From Euclidia mi (taxonomy: Eukaryota > Arthropoda > Insecta > Lepidoptera > Erebidae), in assembly GCA_944739405.2 (NCBI GenBank), contig OX123185.2, positions 12,372,973 through 12,436,972 of the forward strand: a stretch of 64,000 nucleotides of DNA. The letters run 5' to 3'. The translations under genes were made by a program, and so were the position numbers. The number at the start of each line of letters is the position of its first letter. Within the stretch, counting starts at the first letter, position 1. Below are positions 53,725 to 64,000 of this stretch, piece by piece. The notes below the pieces were generated by a model. The model did not search any database. It saw only the letters and a list, made by a program, of their open reading frames with translations, and was not told the origin of the DNA.

Positions 53725-54614
53725 ACATACACTTCAATATGAAAATTAATTACCAAAGTGAATATATATGTTCTGCAAATAACGCCAAATTTCTTGGCTT
53801 GACAATTGACAGCCAGTTAAATTGGAAAGACCATATAGAGGTTATTTGTAAAAGAATAAGTAGCTCGTCCTATGCCTTACAAAAACTATCACGGGTAGTA
53901 AATACAGATGCGCTTATGACTGCCTGTCATGGTATTGTTGCATCCGTTCTTAGATACGGCATTATGTTCTGGGGCAACTCTACCCACAAAGAAATAGCGT
54001 TTAAATTCCAAAAAAGATGCATTAGAGCTATGTTTGGCCTTCAAGTAATGGACAGCTGCAAACCGTATTTTATTGAATATAAAATGTTGACACTTCCATC
54101 TTTATTTATATTTGAAGTAGCGTTATTTGTAAAAAAACCCACATTTATTTAATACCTTGTCAGATGTCGTCATACGTAGTAGACGTAAAAACAATATATG
54201 TATACGTAAGGTTAACACGGCGCTCATGTGGAAAAGTGTGTTTTGTTTAGCGCCCAAAATCTTCAATTAACTACCGGAGACAATAAAAACATTAAACATT
54301 AGGCTTTTTAGAAAAAAAAATACGAATATTATTGACTGAGAAGTGCTATTATTCCATTACAGACTTCCTCAACGACAGTATTTAAACAGTAAAATTGTAT
54401 TGATATCCTATTATGTGTTAGATTTAAGGTTTGTTATTATAGAGATTTTGTTATTTGTGTTCTTCTTGCATTTCATTATTTTTAATTTTTTTGTTAATTA
54501 CATTTAAATATTTGTACGCCAACATTGGCAGGACACAGAATTGCACTTCTGTTATTTCGCAACATCTTACCATAAACCTGTGTTTAACAAATAAATATAA
54601 TTTGAATTTGAATA
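53725..54614 (+). pseudogene. Outer LINE, ORF2 C-terminus and 3' end
   Basis: The frame at 53739-54152 reads NAKFLGLTIDSQLNWKDHIE, SSSYALQKLSRVVNTDALM, VLRYGIMFWGNSTHKE and SCKPYFIEYKMLTLPSLFIF, matching the inner LINE from about residue 735 onward. The 3' region ends AATAAATATAATTTGAATTTG near 54614, the same tail type as the inner LINE. It starts just where the inverted segment ends in protein terms. Confidence 0.75.
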
Positions 54615-54747
54615 CATTATTCACTTAGTTGGCATATTTTTCACACACTCCATACTCCTTATTTCTTATCGGCTAATAGCTATGACTAATAAGAGCGCAG
54701 TAACATAAAGTCGCTTACAAAAGCTAGTTAATCATATGATAACTTAC

Positions 54748-54878
54748 TTCATGTGGGTTAATCCATTGTATAATAACACTTCTGATATGTCGCTCACGTT
54801 CTGTATCACTATTGAGGCTGTGAGACCTAATTCTCATCAGCGAAGTTCTACAGCAGACACATATTTGCGTGTGACGAA
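54748..54878 (-). CDS. CxxC-motif exon, second of a similar pair
   Basis: A 131-bp exon candidate with acceptor CTGATTCAG and donor GTAAGT. It reads RHTQICVCCRTSLMRIRSHS, then LNSDTERERHIRSVIIQWIN and PHE. A C-V-C-C cluster followed by basic residues and an amphipathic helix ending W-I-N-P closely parallels the exon at 55104-55325 (CISCGTNITQRRRHFLN and RQVLQWIAP). Both end in phase 0 at the same place in the motif. Entry here is phase 1, so it cannot simply follow the other exon in frame. They may be alternative exons of one gene or parts of a duplicated gene. The family is unknown, perhaps a short zinc-binding module. Confidence 0.45.
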
Positions 54879-55103
54879 CTGAATCAGAACTTGCAGCTTC
54901 TTGTTATGGGTTTGCGATTTGTGGCATACGGGATATGTTTAATGCCATAGTCCAACAAGAATGACATATGTATTGGCTATGAGCCTCAATCTGTTGACTA
55001 AACAAAATAAACAATTGTAATGCATGTATTTATAATACCAATTTAATATTTGGGTTAATAAACGTAATTATGTGAGTAAGTTGTTGAAATACCAAATACA
55101 TAC

Positions 55104-55325
55104 CAATTGCGGTGCAATCCATTGAAGTACTTGTCGTACTTCCACGAGATTGAGAAAATGTCTTCTCCGCTGTGTAATATTGGTACCACAACTGATGCAA
55201 TGCATTGATTCATGATCATGAAGCGCGATTGGGTAATCCATTTTCAAGCGCAAGTTATCGTTCGAAGCGGGTACTGGGTCCGTAGGCAAGCTATGGTCGT
55301 CATGAGGAGAATATGCGGAGTCCAT
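55104..55325 (-). CDS. CxxC-motif protein, first coding exon
   Basis: 74 codons from an ATG in strong context (AAAATGG) to a GTATGT donor, phase 0. It encodes MDSAYSPHDDHSLPTDPVPA, an acidic and polar leader, then MHCISCGTNITQRRRHFLNL and VEVRQVLQWIAPQL. An upstream in-frame ATG at 55361 would add 12 hydrophobic residues resembling a signal peptide, but its context is weaker. The CxxC, basic stretch and helix could bind zinc and nucleic acid. I do not recognise the family. Downstream exons would lie leftward on the minus strand, and the 11-kb LINE nest would then sit in an intron. Confidence 0.5.
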
Positions 55326-55497
55326 TTTAGAAAGCACAAGAAGAAAAAAAACAGCTAACACAAAATCAAATCCACAATACGATCAAACTAAACGAACGCA
55401 AAGCGAGTGACGGTATCACGGTAATAGAATTGACAAGTTAGTCAAGTGTTGCTGGAGTATGAAAATAAATACCCAACATACATTACCATTTTGATGG

Positions 55498-55620
55498 CGG
55501 CCAAGGAAAAGATGGATGGACTGTGTGAGGATGGATATGAAAGAGAAAGGGATAAACGATCGGATGGCTGGCGACAGAGAAGTATGGAAGCGAAGGACAT
55601 ACTGCGCCGACCCCAAATAA
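55498..55620 (+). pseudogene. RTE-type LINE C-terminal end
   Basis: The plus-strand frame reads RPRKRWMDCVRMDMKEKGIN, then DRMAGDREVWKRRTYCADPK and TAA. R.RWMDC, DR..W and CADPK are the terminal blocks of RTE-type LINEs in insects. A (GATGAT)n end follows near 55637. Only the C-terminus is present. Confidence 0.7.
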
Positions 55621-55779
55621 ATTGGGACCAGGGCAAGACAATGATGATGATTACCATTTTGATATTATTAAAAATAATATCATTATTTTACGTTATTTAT
55701 GACTGTCGTCTAAAAATATATAAAATAAAAAAATATCAACGTACTTTCAGGTATCGGCAATCGCTTTAAAATGTGATTT

Positions 55780-57215
55780 TGTTAAACACTTTTTAACGAT
55801 ATTTTCCACCGATTATTTACAAGGGGCCACAAACCAACCATTCAAATAGTCCAATGAAGTACCCACACGTTTATAATCAAATGAAAGTATTTTAAAATCC
55901 ATTATTATTATGTGTTTATTTCATACTACTGGATAGCGATCAATATTCATAATATATTAAAACAAAGACTTTGAGTTATTTACTTTTTTTTTAAGACGAT
56001 TGTTCACGTTCAAGCCAACTTTGGCCGGTCTCTTTTAGCTAGATTAGCAAAGAGTGCTTGAAGATATTGAGATGATATTTTATGAAACCAAAATCATGAA
56101 TATAGACTTGATAAAGCGATCCGAGTCCACAAACATTTATCCAAGGGACACAAATTACACCTAAACTCGAACCAGCATTTTGTGGATCACAGATCGTACT
56201 GTCCCGTGCGTGGATCGAGCCCACATTACTTGGCAAAGTATGAAACGGCGAGCCGTGTTGTCATTTATTAGCGTCAAAAAAACCAAAAACTGAACTCCAT
56301 CTCCAACTCCAATTACCTATTTGTTTTGGCAACATATTTATAGCCACAAAATTTTTGCCGACGATAAAAAGAATCATACAGACGATTAGTTAAATAATTC
56401 TAACAAAAAGCTCAAAGCTCTCCGGTAACGGGCCGGAACCGGCCGTGTGCGGACTTCCGGTGAACTCGCCCGGAACACCCGCCGCATTCCGATAGGGGCG
56501 TATAGGTTATAGGTACACTTGTGACTGACATTGGGAGTTTTTTTTTTAATAATTTTTATGGTGTTGATTGCTATACGTCGTTCGCTCGTGTCTGAGGCCG
56601 TAGTCACCTATCTTTGAGGTCTTAATGAGCCGTCTCTTGTTTTTTATTGGAATTATGTTATTACTACATTTTGGGCTAACAACATGAGATGGTGATATGA
56701 TAACCATAAATATAATTAAAATGATTCAAGGCATTTCGGGAAACAAAAATAGTCTCGAGCCACGGCCAAGGTTATATTTTTAAGAAGCAAGCAAGAAGCA
56801 AGCAAGCATGTGGACCACGCCGTTTTTTAAAATCTGCATGATTCTGATCTGTATATTTATTTGTTGCCTAATTGGAATATAAATAAATTAGGTTCTACTT
56901 TATCCCGTAGTTTGATTCTTACAATGAAATTCCCTCGAGGCAATTTCTGTTTTGATTAGTGAATGTGTTTGTGAGTGAAAATTAGATTTTATAGAATTGT
57001 AAATATGTATATTTAATTATTAAAATTACTAACTACTACTCGAATAAATAATTACAAATGCATGTATTATGTAGCTTTTACAGTGTTCATCATCCTTAGA
57101 AACATAAAAGAAGACTATAAGAACAAAACTGATAACATAGTAGTCAACACATCCTCTTTTCAAATTCCAACAAGTTCTGATTCGCTTTCTGCACAGCGCG
57201 TGGACATTGCACTAC
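55780..57215. other. Stretch without recognisable gene
   Basis: Mostly AT-rich. A CpG-rich patch at about 56420-56520 gives a 73-codon minus frame (56607-56386) with no domain. It could be part of a promoter or an old repeat. Confidence 0.3.
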
Positions 57216-57222
57216 ACTGTAA

Positions 57223-57402
57223 CGGCCCGGTCACGACCTATAGCGGCGGGCGGCAACGGCAGCGATTTCGATGTTGAACATGTACATGGAGCGCTTTACT
57301 CCGTCGTGGCTGCGCGCCCGTGGTCGCTGTCGCGTCAAAGTAAATGCGCCATGTACATCGTAATGGCTGCCGCTACCGCCTGTCGCTTTAGGTCGTGACC
57401 GG
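57223..57402. mobile_element. 180-bp foldback MITE
   Basis: The two arms (about 57223-57290 and 57335-57402) are inverted copies over some 65 bp: CCGGTCACGACCTATAGCGG on the left, complement CCGGTCACGACCTAAAGCG on the right, continuing into ATGTACATGG. ACTGTAA occurs directly at both outer edges (57216-57222, 57403-57409) as a 7-bp target-site duplication. CpG-rich in AT-rich surroundings and non-coding. Confidence 0.75.
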
Positions 57403-57419
57403 ACTGTAATACTTATACA

Positions 57420-59703
57420 CTTGACACCAATAAGTTAAAAGTTTTATTGCATCGGAGCCGTACGATAGTGGCAATACTACGATATCAGGGCTATTTTATA
57501 AAAATGATATTGAATTTTATATTTATGGTTTATCTTGTAAAAGCGTTTTAGTGAAGCGACTTTTCTGTATTGCGGTTTTTGTTTGATTGTGTTTTGAAAG
57601 GTTTTGCTAATATTGGTTGTGGATTATTACGAGTGTATTGGGTTCAATCTCTGGGTCATGCTATTTATAAGACATGATTTCCTGCATTAATTTTGTCTCT
57701 AAGAGTGGCCAAGGTAATTAAATGTGTCATTGATTCACAGATGATGATGATGTTTAGCAATCTCGCAACTAGGTGTCCTATGGCGAATACAACACCAAAG
57801 ATTACTTACAATTACGAAAAAGGGGTACAAATAAAAAGGTGGAATATAAGATGTGGCGATAGTGATGGCCACATTATTCGACAGGACGGTGACGTCCTGA
57901 GTTGCAGGAATGACAGACGAAAAAAGCTTATAATTCAAAGAAGAGAAGAGATAATTAACTCAGTCATTGGCAGGGTTGTACTTTCCGATACAAATATTCT
58001 TGTCTAAATAGCTAAGACTGTAGTATTCTGTTTGTGGAGACGGCTCGGCCCAACTGAACACTGAAAATAACAAGAACCTGCTATTAATACCAAGCATCTA
58101 TGATAAATGGATGTACAAACACATTGCGTTACGACGTAACGACCAAGTAAGTTTAAATTCCTAGAATACTAACTATTTATAATTTCCTGAGCATTTCAGA
58201 GCTGCATCTTAGAAAAGAGATATTTACATAGGAATATGTTGAAGATTAAAACAATTCCAGCATTATCGCATTCTGTGTTTCTAACTGAGAAACTCGGTAA
58301 GTGTACGAGCACTTTGCGTGTAGCTGGCTGTAATGTTTCCTTTACGTAGACCGAGGCACCTCGCATCATAATTCAATTGAATAGTGCCTTTGTCTAGGTA
58401 GCGCCAGTTTCTAACGTATTTAAGCATCGGCATATATCAAGTTAAAGATCTTAATGGGCCGAATAAGTACTGTAGTTTCACGGTAATTTGAAGGTTATTT
58501 TGCGACTGTTAGTTACGGGACATAGTGTTGTTTTATGTAGAGTAGAATGGATATTGAAATAGTCCGCATGAAGTTTTGTAAAAGATTTTCTATCTTCGTC
58601 TTAATGAATTCAAATGCAAACTTAACAACTTTATAATGATGTGTATTGATCTTTTGGATTGTTTTACGAAAGTTATTACATGGAACTGACAAGATGGAGA
58701 ATTCATAAGATTTGGCGCAATATTATCTAGTGTTGAGGTATGTTTAATAAGTATGTTTTATATGTAGGCCAATTATGCCTTATTTTTTAAACTTGAAAAA
58801 GAAAATTGTTTTTATTAAATGTGGCCGAGTAATTAATGAGTTGTTGATTGATATTTTGTACATAATTTGATGTAATCCTCTTTCAACAACTTGAACCTTA
58901 TTTCTCTATAGAAAAGAGTGAGAGGATAGAAAGTGGACTTAGGTCTCCAGCACTTTTGCTTACGAAATGATAGCCACAGTCCCTAGTGTGACTTTCATTT
59001 CGTAAGCATACTGTCCCATACTGCTACTTTAGATCATTTATGCTGCATTAGGCTATACTTCTCTAAATCATGCGTAATAACTGGATTTTATCATCCTAAT
59101 CATATTAGGCAATATGGGCTCTATTGTAAAAGTATATTTGAAAAAAGTATAGGGCTTAGATGGTGTACAAATCTCAATCTCTGAATAAACTTTTTTACTG
59201 TGTTTTTTTCAATACAGGTTCAAATGAGTAGTAATTCACGTCGCGGGTCGAACCGGGCGATCAGCTTGTTTCTTATAAAATAACATGTAAATGTTGTTAA
59301 ATTGCCTACGTTTCATGAGATAATATTAAATTTCACGCATACAAAGCTCACCAAACATTAAACGATTTAAACAACGTTAATTAGCCCTCTACTTGTTTTA
59401 ACTAAAGGTTTATTCGTTAGTGAATAATGTGTGTATAATATGTTTGCCTTTGCTTGAATGTTTTTGTTCCTAAAACTGATGAATCTTAGAATATATGTGA
59501 GTAAATTGCCAGTAACACTCAAACGTACGACCAATTAGAATTTATAATTCAGAAGGTTCCAGTAATTGACTCAACGTATGGCTTAGTAAGTAAGGCCCGC
59601 CGGCCATATAGTGCATAAGCGCAGCGAACACCTTTTTTTCACTAGCAAAATATTATGCGCATTGTTCACATTTAGACATAGTCCTAAATCATTTATCACA
59701 TAA
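57420..59703. other. Long stretch without recognisable gene
   Basis: The 104-codon frame at 57693-58007 (plus) has no recognisable domain. No exon or repeat border could be supported through 59703. Confidence 0.3.
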
Positions 59704-59717
59704 TAGTTGGTTGTATG

Positions 59718-59975
59718 ACTGCCTCGTTGGTCTCGCGGCATAAATGTGCGCGTGGGATTGGAGAGGTCTCGGGTTGGATGGCCAGGTCGGGCAAAGTGTT
59801 ATTGGGTTTTTCCGTAAGGAAATTCTCAGTAGCAGCACGGAGTCTGGTAATGCACCCGGTACGGAAATAGGCTCGCCCCCATTACGTGGGACTAAAATAA
59901 ATCTGGCGAAAAGTGGGTGCAGCAATACCTCTGCCTACCTCTTCGGGGATATAGGCATGAGACTATGTATGTCTG
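59718..59975 (+). mobile_element. SINE-C with 14-bp target-site duplication
   Basis: 258 bp: head ACTGCCTCGTTGGTCTCGC, a damaged B box (GGGTTGGATGGCC), the SINE-C body and tail CTCTGCCTACCTCTTCGGGG then TATGTATG. TAGTTGGTTGTATG is exact at 59704-59717 and 59976-59989. Confidence 0.85.
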
Positions 59976-59989
59976 TAGTTGGTTGTATG

Positions 59990-60840
59990 TGTGCGTGTTG
60001 TAAATAGAGATATAGATCGATTTGTTTTTATTGTACAAAAGAAAAACAAAATAGATACCAGAATACAGTAATCAAACTATAAAGAACTTTTTATTATAAA
60101 GAAATACTGTTTAGTTATTTGCTTTGTGACATTATTTAAAATGCATACATTATTTATATACCTACCCTTTTGATGCGTTTGAAAGTAAAAACCAGGGCAC
60201 TATTCTTTCCGATACGGGTAAAAGTAACAGCTGTATATTAAACACCCCTTACATCCTCTTACTCGGAAGTAAGCAATGACTTTTAACGTAATGCCTCTAC
60301 GCTAAAGACATATTTACCAAGCGTACCAGGAATTTGAACGATTAAACTGCTATAGTAAACACTATATATCTAAAGCGATAGTATAATGGAGACAAAGTGA
60401 TAAGAAGACAGTCTATGATACAAGCCCACAGTGCACGCCACTAACTTTTCTAAGATATGACAATTCAATTAATATAATTAAAGTTTGCTGACCTGTCAAT
60501 AAAACTAAACATTGAGATGATAAGGATAAAGATTTTTTTAATCACCCACCATAGATTTATTAACAAGAATCAGATGTAGCGTATTCGTCCAACTAAGCGT
60601 GGCACGTTGACAGCTATGTGTGCGTGACCTTTGGCGACTGGCACTGTACGGACACGCGCGTCTATGTGTGTGAAAAGTTGCCAGATTATGAATATTCTCC
60701 CAGTATTTTGCATATAGTTATGTAATATTCTTATATTCATTTGCGGTTTTGAAGAATTTACCATGGATTTAATTAATGCTTTTATAAATACATTTCTTAA
60801 ATGTAGGTACCGAGTTAAGTTTTAACTACTTCGTAAATCT
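59990..60840. other. Stretch without recognisable gene
   Basis: AT-rich. The frame at 60764-60570 (minus) shows no domain. Confidence 0.3.
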
Positions 60841-61014
60841 GTATATATAAAATCCTTGCGTTACTGACTGACTGACAGACAAGCTACAGCCGAAACTACT
60901 CGGCGCATGAAGCTGAAATTTACACCAAGACGGGATTTCTCGAAATTCCCAGGGGATCGGGCAAAACGAGAAATAAGAAAATATTTGCGTGCGAAGCCGC
61001 TGGCGTCGATTAGT
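60841..61014 (+). mobile_element. Helitron-like element, plus strand
   Basis: ATATATAAAATCCTTGCGTT, (GACT)n, CCGAAACTACTC, GGGATCGGGCAAAACG, then GCGTGCGAAGCCGC and GATTAGT. Same block order as the minus-strand copy at 14677-14887. It ends just before the satellite. Confidence 0.45.
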
Positions 61015-61026
61015 TGAGAAATAAAT

Positions 61027-61406
61027 AGTATGTATGTACACACGGCACCAATTCAAGCTAAACAGTTGCTGTACGATTTTGATACTTATTCCCTACGCCA
61101 TAAGTATGTATGTACACACGGCGCCAAGTCAAGCTAAACAGTTGCTGTACGATTTTGATACTTATTCCCTACGCCATAAGTATGTATGTACACACGGCAC
61201 CAAGTCAAGCTAAACAGTTGCTGTACGATTTTGATACTTATTCCCTACGCCATAAGTATGTATGTACACACGGCGCCAAGTCAAGCTAAACAGTTGCTGT
61301 ACGATTTTGATACTTATTCCCTACGCCATAAGTATGTATGTACACACGGCACCAAGTCAAGCTAAACATTTGCTGTACGATTTTGATACTTATTCTTTAC
61401 GCAATA
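61027..61406 (+). repeat. 76-bp satellite, five units, with a two-unit period
   Basis: Units start at 61027, 61103, 61179, 61255 and 61331, each AGTATGTATGTACACACGGC onward, including AAGCTAAACAGTTGCTGTAC and TACTTATTCCCTACGCCAT. GGCACC and GGCGCC alternate strictly from unit to unit (A, G, A, G, A), so the array behaves as a 152-bp higher-order repeat. The last unit is more diverged near its end. Confidence 0.9.
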
Positions 61407-61762
61407 AAAACGGTGCAAAGGTCAAAGTGTATAAGCTTGACGAGTAGCAGGGTGTACACGAATATTTGGATCGTTTGGGGATCGAACTCAAAACAATATT
61501 ATGTAAGGTATATACTAATGGAAATTGAAATTCTATTACTATATTTATGAGAAAGAAGATATATCTACAATATACTTTTATAATACGGTAATGTATTTTT
61601 CATTAACATGACAATCATTATCTCATAATCAATTGACAAGTGCATTTTCCCTAATTCAGGCAGAACGGCGTCGACAAAAACTGGCAACACTTACATATTT
61701 CTTGCACAAATACGAATTTTATCGAAATTAAATTAGGAAACAGTCAAATTATCAATAGTTAC

Positions 61763-61839
61763 CTGTGAAAAGATATTCCATTTTCCTGTTTTTGTTTTTA
61801 GGAACAACTTTTACAGTGTTTAAGAACACAAGACGGCAT
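61763..61839 (-). pseudogene. THAP-domain first exon with in-frame stop
   Basis: From ATG at 61839 the minus strand reads MPSCVLKHCKSCS, a TAA at 61800-61798, then KQKQENGISFHR with the last codon split by a GTAACT donor at 61762. M-P-x-C, C-x4-C and G-I-S-F-H-R are the opening of a THAP zinc-binding DNA-binding domain, and an intron inside the FHRFP block is usual. The stop lies in the loop between the cysteine pair and FH, in an A-rich run. No second exon with the C..H half was found. Either a pseudogene or a recent defect. Confidence 0.5.
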
Positions 61840-62215
61840 TTTGAGAATTTAAAAGTTGAAGTGATCGTGACGCGTGAACTGTACGATGCTTCGTAGCGCA
61901 CTGAGACGAGTTTGTATTCGCTTTTCAATTTTGTATTTGCTTTAGTGGCCGCACGCAAAAGTGCCGCGCGTTCCATCTGATAATTCTCTTATCTGTGTCA
62001 CCCACATTATACACATGAATAAACGAACAAAAAATGAACAATATTGCCAGATAAGATGAATATAAAAAATAAAACAAATCAAATAAAATCTGACTAGTCA
62101 AGAAAAAAAAGAGATGACAATTGAATATTTGTAAATGTAGGAAAACAAATGTATGTTAACTCTGTCAACCCGTACTTGGCAACTTAAGCTTCATACATTA
62201 TCTACCTAGTCAGTA

Positions 62216-62806
62216 ATACATACATACAGGCACATACATACAGTAGGCAGAGACTACGGAACGCCATTTGCAACGATCCTAACATATCTCTCTTGCTTCA
62301 TTCACTCCCAACAGATTCCTCATGCATGCTCTTCTATTCAGGGTACTTCTAACCTGTCCTGTTTTTAGGATGCCTCCAATCTGGTCAGAGACCGTCCGCC
62401 TATGTCTTCCACTTCGTCCTGTCCCATTCACACTTGCTTTGTATATCTGCTTGGTCAGTCTTTCGTCATCCATCCTCTCCACGTGCCCAAACCACCTTAG
62501 CATACGCTTCTCGATGCTTGTCACTACATCTTCTTTTACCCCACAACACTCTCTTATGACACAATTCTTTGCTCTGCCAGTCAAAGACACACCACACATA
62601 CTTCTCAGTGCTCTCATTTCTACAGCATTTATTCTACTTTCCTGACTCTTCTGCCATACCCAACTTTCACTACCATACATAAGCGTAGGTACTAACACCC
62701 CTGTATGCACAGCCAAACGTGCCTTTTTGGACAAGTTTTGGCTATTCATAAACGCCTTCAGAGCTCCATTCACTCTATTACCTGCATTAACTAACAATAT
62801 CAACAA
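62216..62806 (-). pseudogene. RTE-type LINE, C-terminal part and 3' end
   Basis: 175 open codons on the minus strand (62806-62279): VNGALKAFMNSQNLSKKARL, VHTGVLVPTLMYGSESWVW, MRALRSMCGVSLTGRAKNC and IEKRMLRWFGHVERMDDERL, then GRSGRHRR. These are the thumb and C-terminal blocks of an endonuclease-reverse transcriptase of the RTE type. The 3' UTR reads CCGTAGTCTCTGCCTACTG and ends near 62216 in (TATG)n. It is 5'-truncated within the reverse transcriptase but uninterrupted, so fairly young. Confidence 0.8.
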
Positions 62807-62809
62807 AAT

Positions 62810-64000
62810 GACCTAAATCGGAGATCGCACAAAATATTCACTCATCTTTCTCATAATTTTAGAAACTTCGAAACTTTTATTTAGGAAATTGGCAATAAGT
62901 TCCAGCAACAAATACTATTCTTTGTATTTGACACTCGGCTATAAATACAACGGCTGCTTAAGCCAAGAAAATTTGGCATTGCATCTTTTCAATTTGCTAA
63001 AGCAAGATAAGTTTACAATTTATATTTCTGAAGATACATATATTTGTCTATACATATAAACTTATGTCTTCATGAAGCGTCGGAGCGTCCACTCCCGGGA
63101 TCTTTCTTAGCTTCACCGCGGGTGTCCAAGCCACGGTTACTGAGCCCCCCCACCACGACAAGGTGGAGATCCTATGGGGGGGAGCATTCATATCCTACGT
63201 ATTTTTTAATAAAGAAGGAATGTTAATCTGATTGTTTGCATAGTGAAAATGCAAAAAAAACTAAAATTAATCGAGCGTGTCAGATTTTCTAAGGGGATGT
63301 AAAGTGAACCTAAATAAAGCTCTCATTGAATAATCTGACGATTTGGGTGTGACGCAAACTCGTGGTCATTGTTAGAACGTGCAAAAAGAATTTGCCATTT
63401 TGAAATACTCAAGCGTGTTAGATTAACATAAATATGCTTCATCCTAGTCGTAGACGTGCTTTCTCATAATCCGACGTTTATATGAAGGGATTTATGCAAC
63501 AGATTATTTTTTAATAAAAAATAAATCAATAACTGCTCCCCACTCCGATGAAAAGGTAAACATTATTTAAATTTTAAGATTTTATCATCTAAGCTTTGCA
63601 ACCCAATAGGTCTCTTTGATGCTCGAGTAAATCCCAATTTAGCATCGTGGGCTCCCCTACTACAAAGGGCCACCATAATTGTTTACCTTCAACACAAAAT
63701 CCAAAGATTAACTTAGAAATAAGTAAGTAAGTATCATAAAATCTTTAGTATATTAATATTTTCTTATTTACTAAGCCTCAGTCACTAAACGAAGTTCCTC
63801 TTCTGCATAGCTGTTAATAGATTACCAATCTTTTACTACACAGGTGAACGAATTACGGAAGCAAGTAGTAGGTGTTGTTAGGGCAATTACGTCGTCTCGG
63901 GTAAGAGCCTCCCTTACTTACTTATTCACCTATGTTATTAATTCTCAAGCTTAATGGAGTGAAGTGACCCAATTTTATTACTTTGCCCGATGCTTCCGAA
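62810..64000. other. Window right end, no recognisable gene
   Basis: A GC-rich patch at about 63070-63190 (CACCACGACAAGGTGG, GGGGGGGAGC) resembles a LINE fragment seen in moths but is too short to assign. The remainder shows no domain, exon or repeat border. Confidence 0.3.

Larger units (their letters stand above)
43382..54614 (+). mobile_element. Three-layer nested LINE complex
   Basis: The outer element is an old CR1/Daphne-like LINE. Its 5' UTR and ORF1 (43382 to about 45385) and its 3' end (about 53725-54614, tail of TTTGAA units) are on the plus strand. The section between, from the ORF1 end through ORF2 to the palm domain, lies on the minus strand. A jockey-type LINE (about 47381-53472, minus) interrupts the inverted section. 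That in turn is split by a complete plus-strand LINE (48354-53239). The following entries describe each layer. Confidence 0.75.

Noticed and set aside
56386..56607. CpG-rich patch as first exon of a gene
   Set aside because: The frame is arginine-rich by composition, has no domain, and no donor with coding continuation was found.
57693..58007. 104-codon plus-strand frame
   Set aside because: Low-complexity start (repeated ATG) and no domain; length is within chance expectation for a region this long.
6826..59990. tRNA genes suggested by A and B boxes (for example GGTTCGAATCC)
   Set aside because: Flanks do not form acceptor or anticodon stems, and the boxes recur with the same SINE bodies. 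They are SINE heads, not tRNAs.
61027..61406. CRISPR-like array
   Set aside because: Units are directly joined 76-bp repeats without variable spacers, in an animal genome.
63044..63226. 60-codon plus-strand frame near the right end
   Set aside because: It covers a GC-rich repeat-like patch (CACCACGACAAGGTGG) and has no domain.

Overview
The window is insect nuclear DNA, most likely lepidopteran. It is AT-rich, has spliced exons with GT-AG borders, and carries no operons or bacterial signals. It also holds several tRNA-derived SINEs, Helitron-like ends closing in CTAGT, RTE/CR1/jockey-type LINEs, CsRn1-type and copia LTR elements and a mariner, a mix typical of moth and butterfly genomes. Family names come from motif recognition in the sequence, not from any search. 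SINE labels used here: SINE-A (tRNA-like head, body with a CACGTTAAGCCGT block), SINE-B (same head, tail with CAGCAGTGGGACAG then GATGATG), SINE-C (head GACTGCCTCGTTGG) and SINE-D (head TGGCGTAGTGGTTTAAG).

Layout. 1-1.4 kb: minus-strand reverse transcriptase with an N-terminal zinc finger, running off the left edge. 2-10 kb: LINE and repeat debris. 10-25 kb: mostly non-coding, with SINEs (several nested), Helitron-like pieces, two local tandem duplications and a MULE-like element inserted inside a SINE. 26-39 kb: the main host gene found, a two-Ig-domain surface protein on the minus strand. Six exons were recovered at about 38.9, 36.3, 32.3, 27.25, 26.63 and 26.24 kb. Its introns hold a deleted gypsy element, a second MULE-like copy, a copia fragment, a mariner and SINEs. 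The most 5' exon carries lesions. 39.6-41.3 kb: LTR, gag and protease of a CsRn1-type element. 43.4-54.6 kb: a three-layer LINE nest. An old LINE with an inverted middle was invaded by a 5'-truncated jockey-type LINE, which was then invaded by a 4.9-kb, nearly intact LINE with 9-bp target-site duplications. 54.7-55.4 kb: two related minus-strand exons encoding a CxxC motif. 57-62 kb: a MITE, a SINE-C with clean duplications, a 76-bp satellite and a THAP-domain first exon with a stop. 62.2-62.8 kb: an RTE-type LINE 3' end.

How parts relate. Only three host loci are supported (Ig gene, CxxC exons, THAP exon), all on the minus strand. Their missing exons may lie in untranslatable stretches or outside the window. 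The remaining recognisable content is mobile, and target-site duplications allow the order of several insertions to be read directly.
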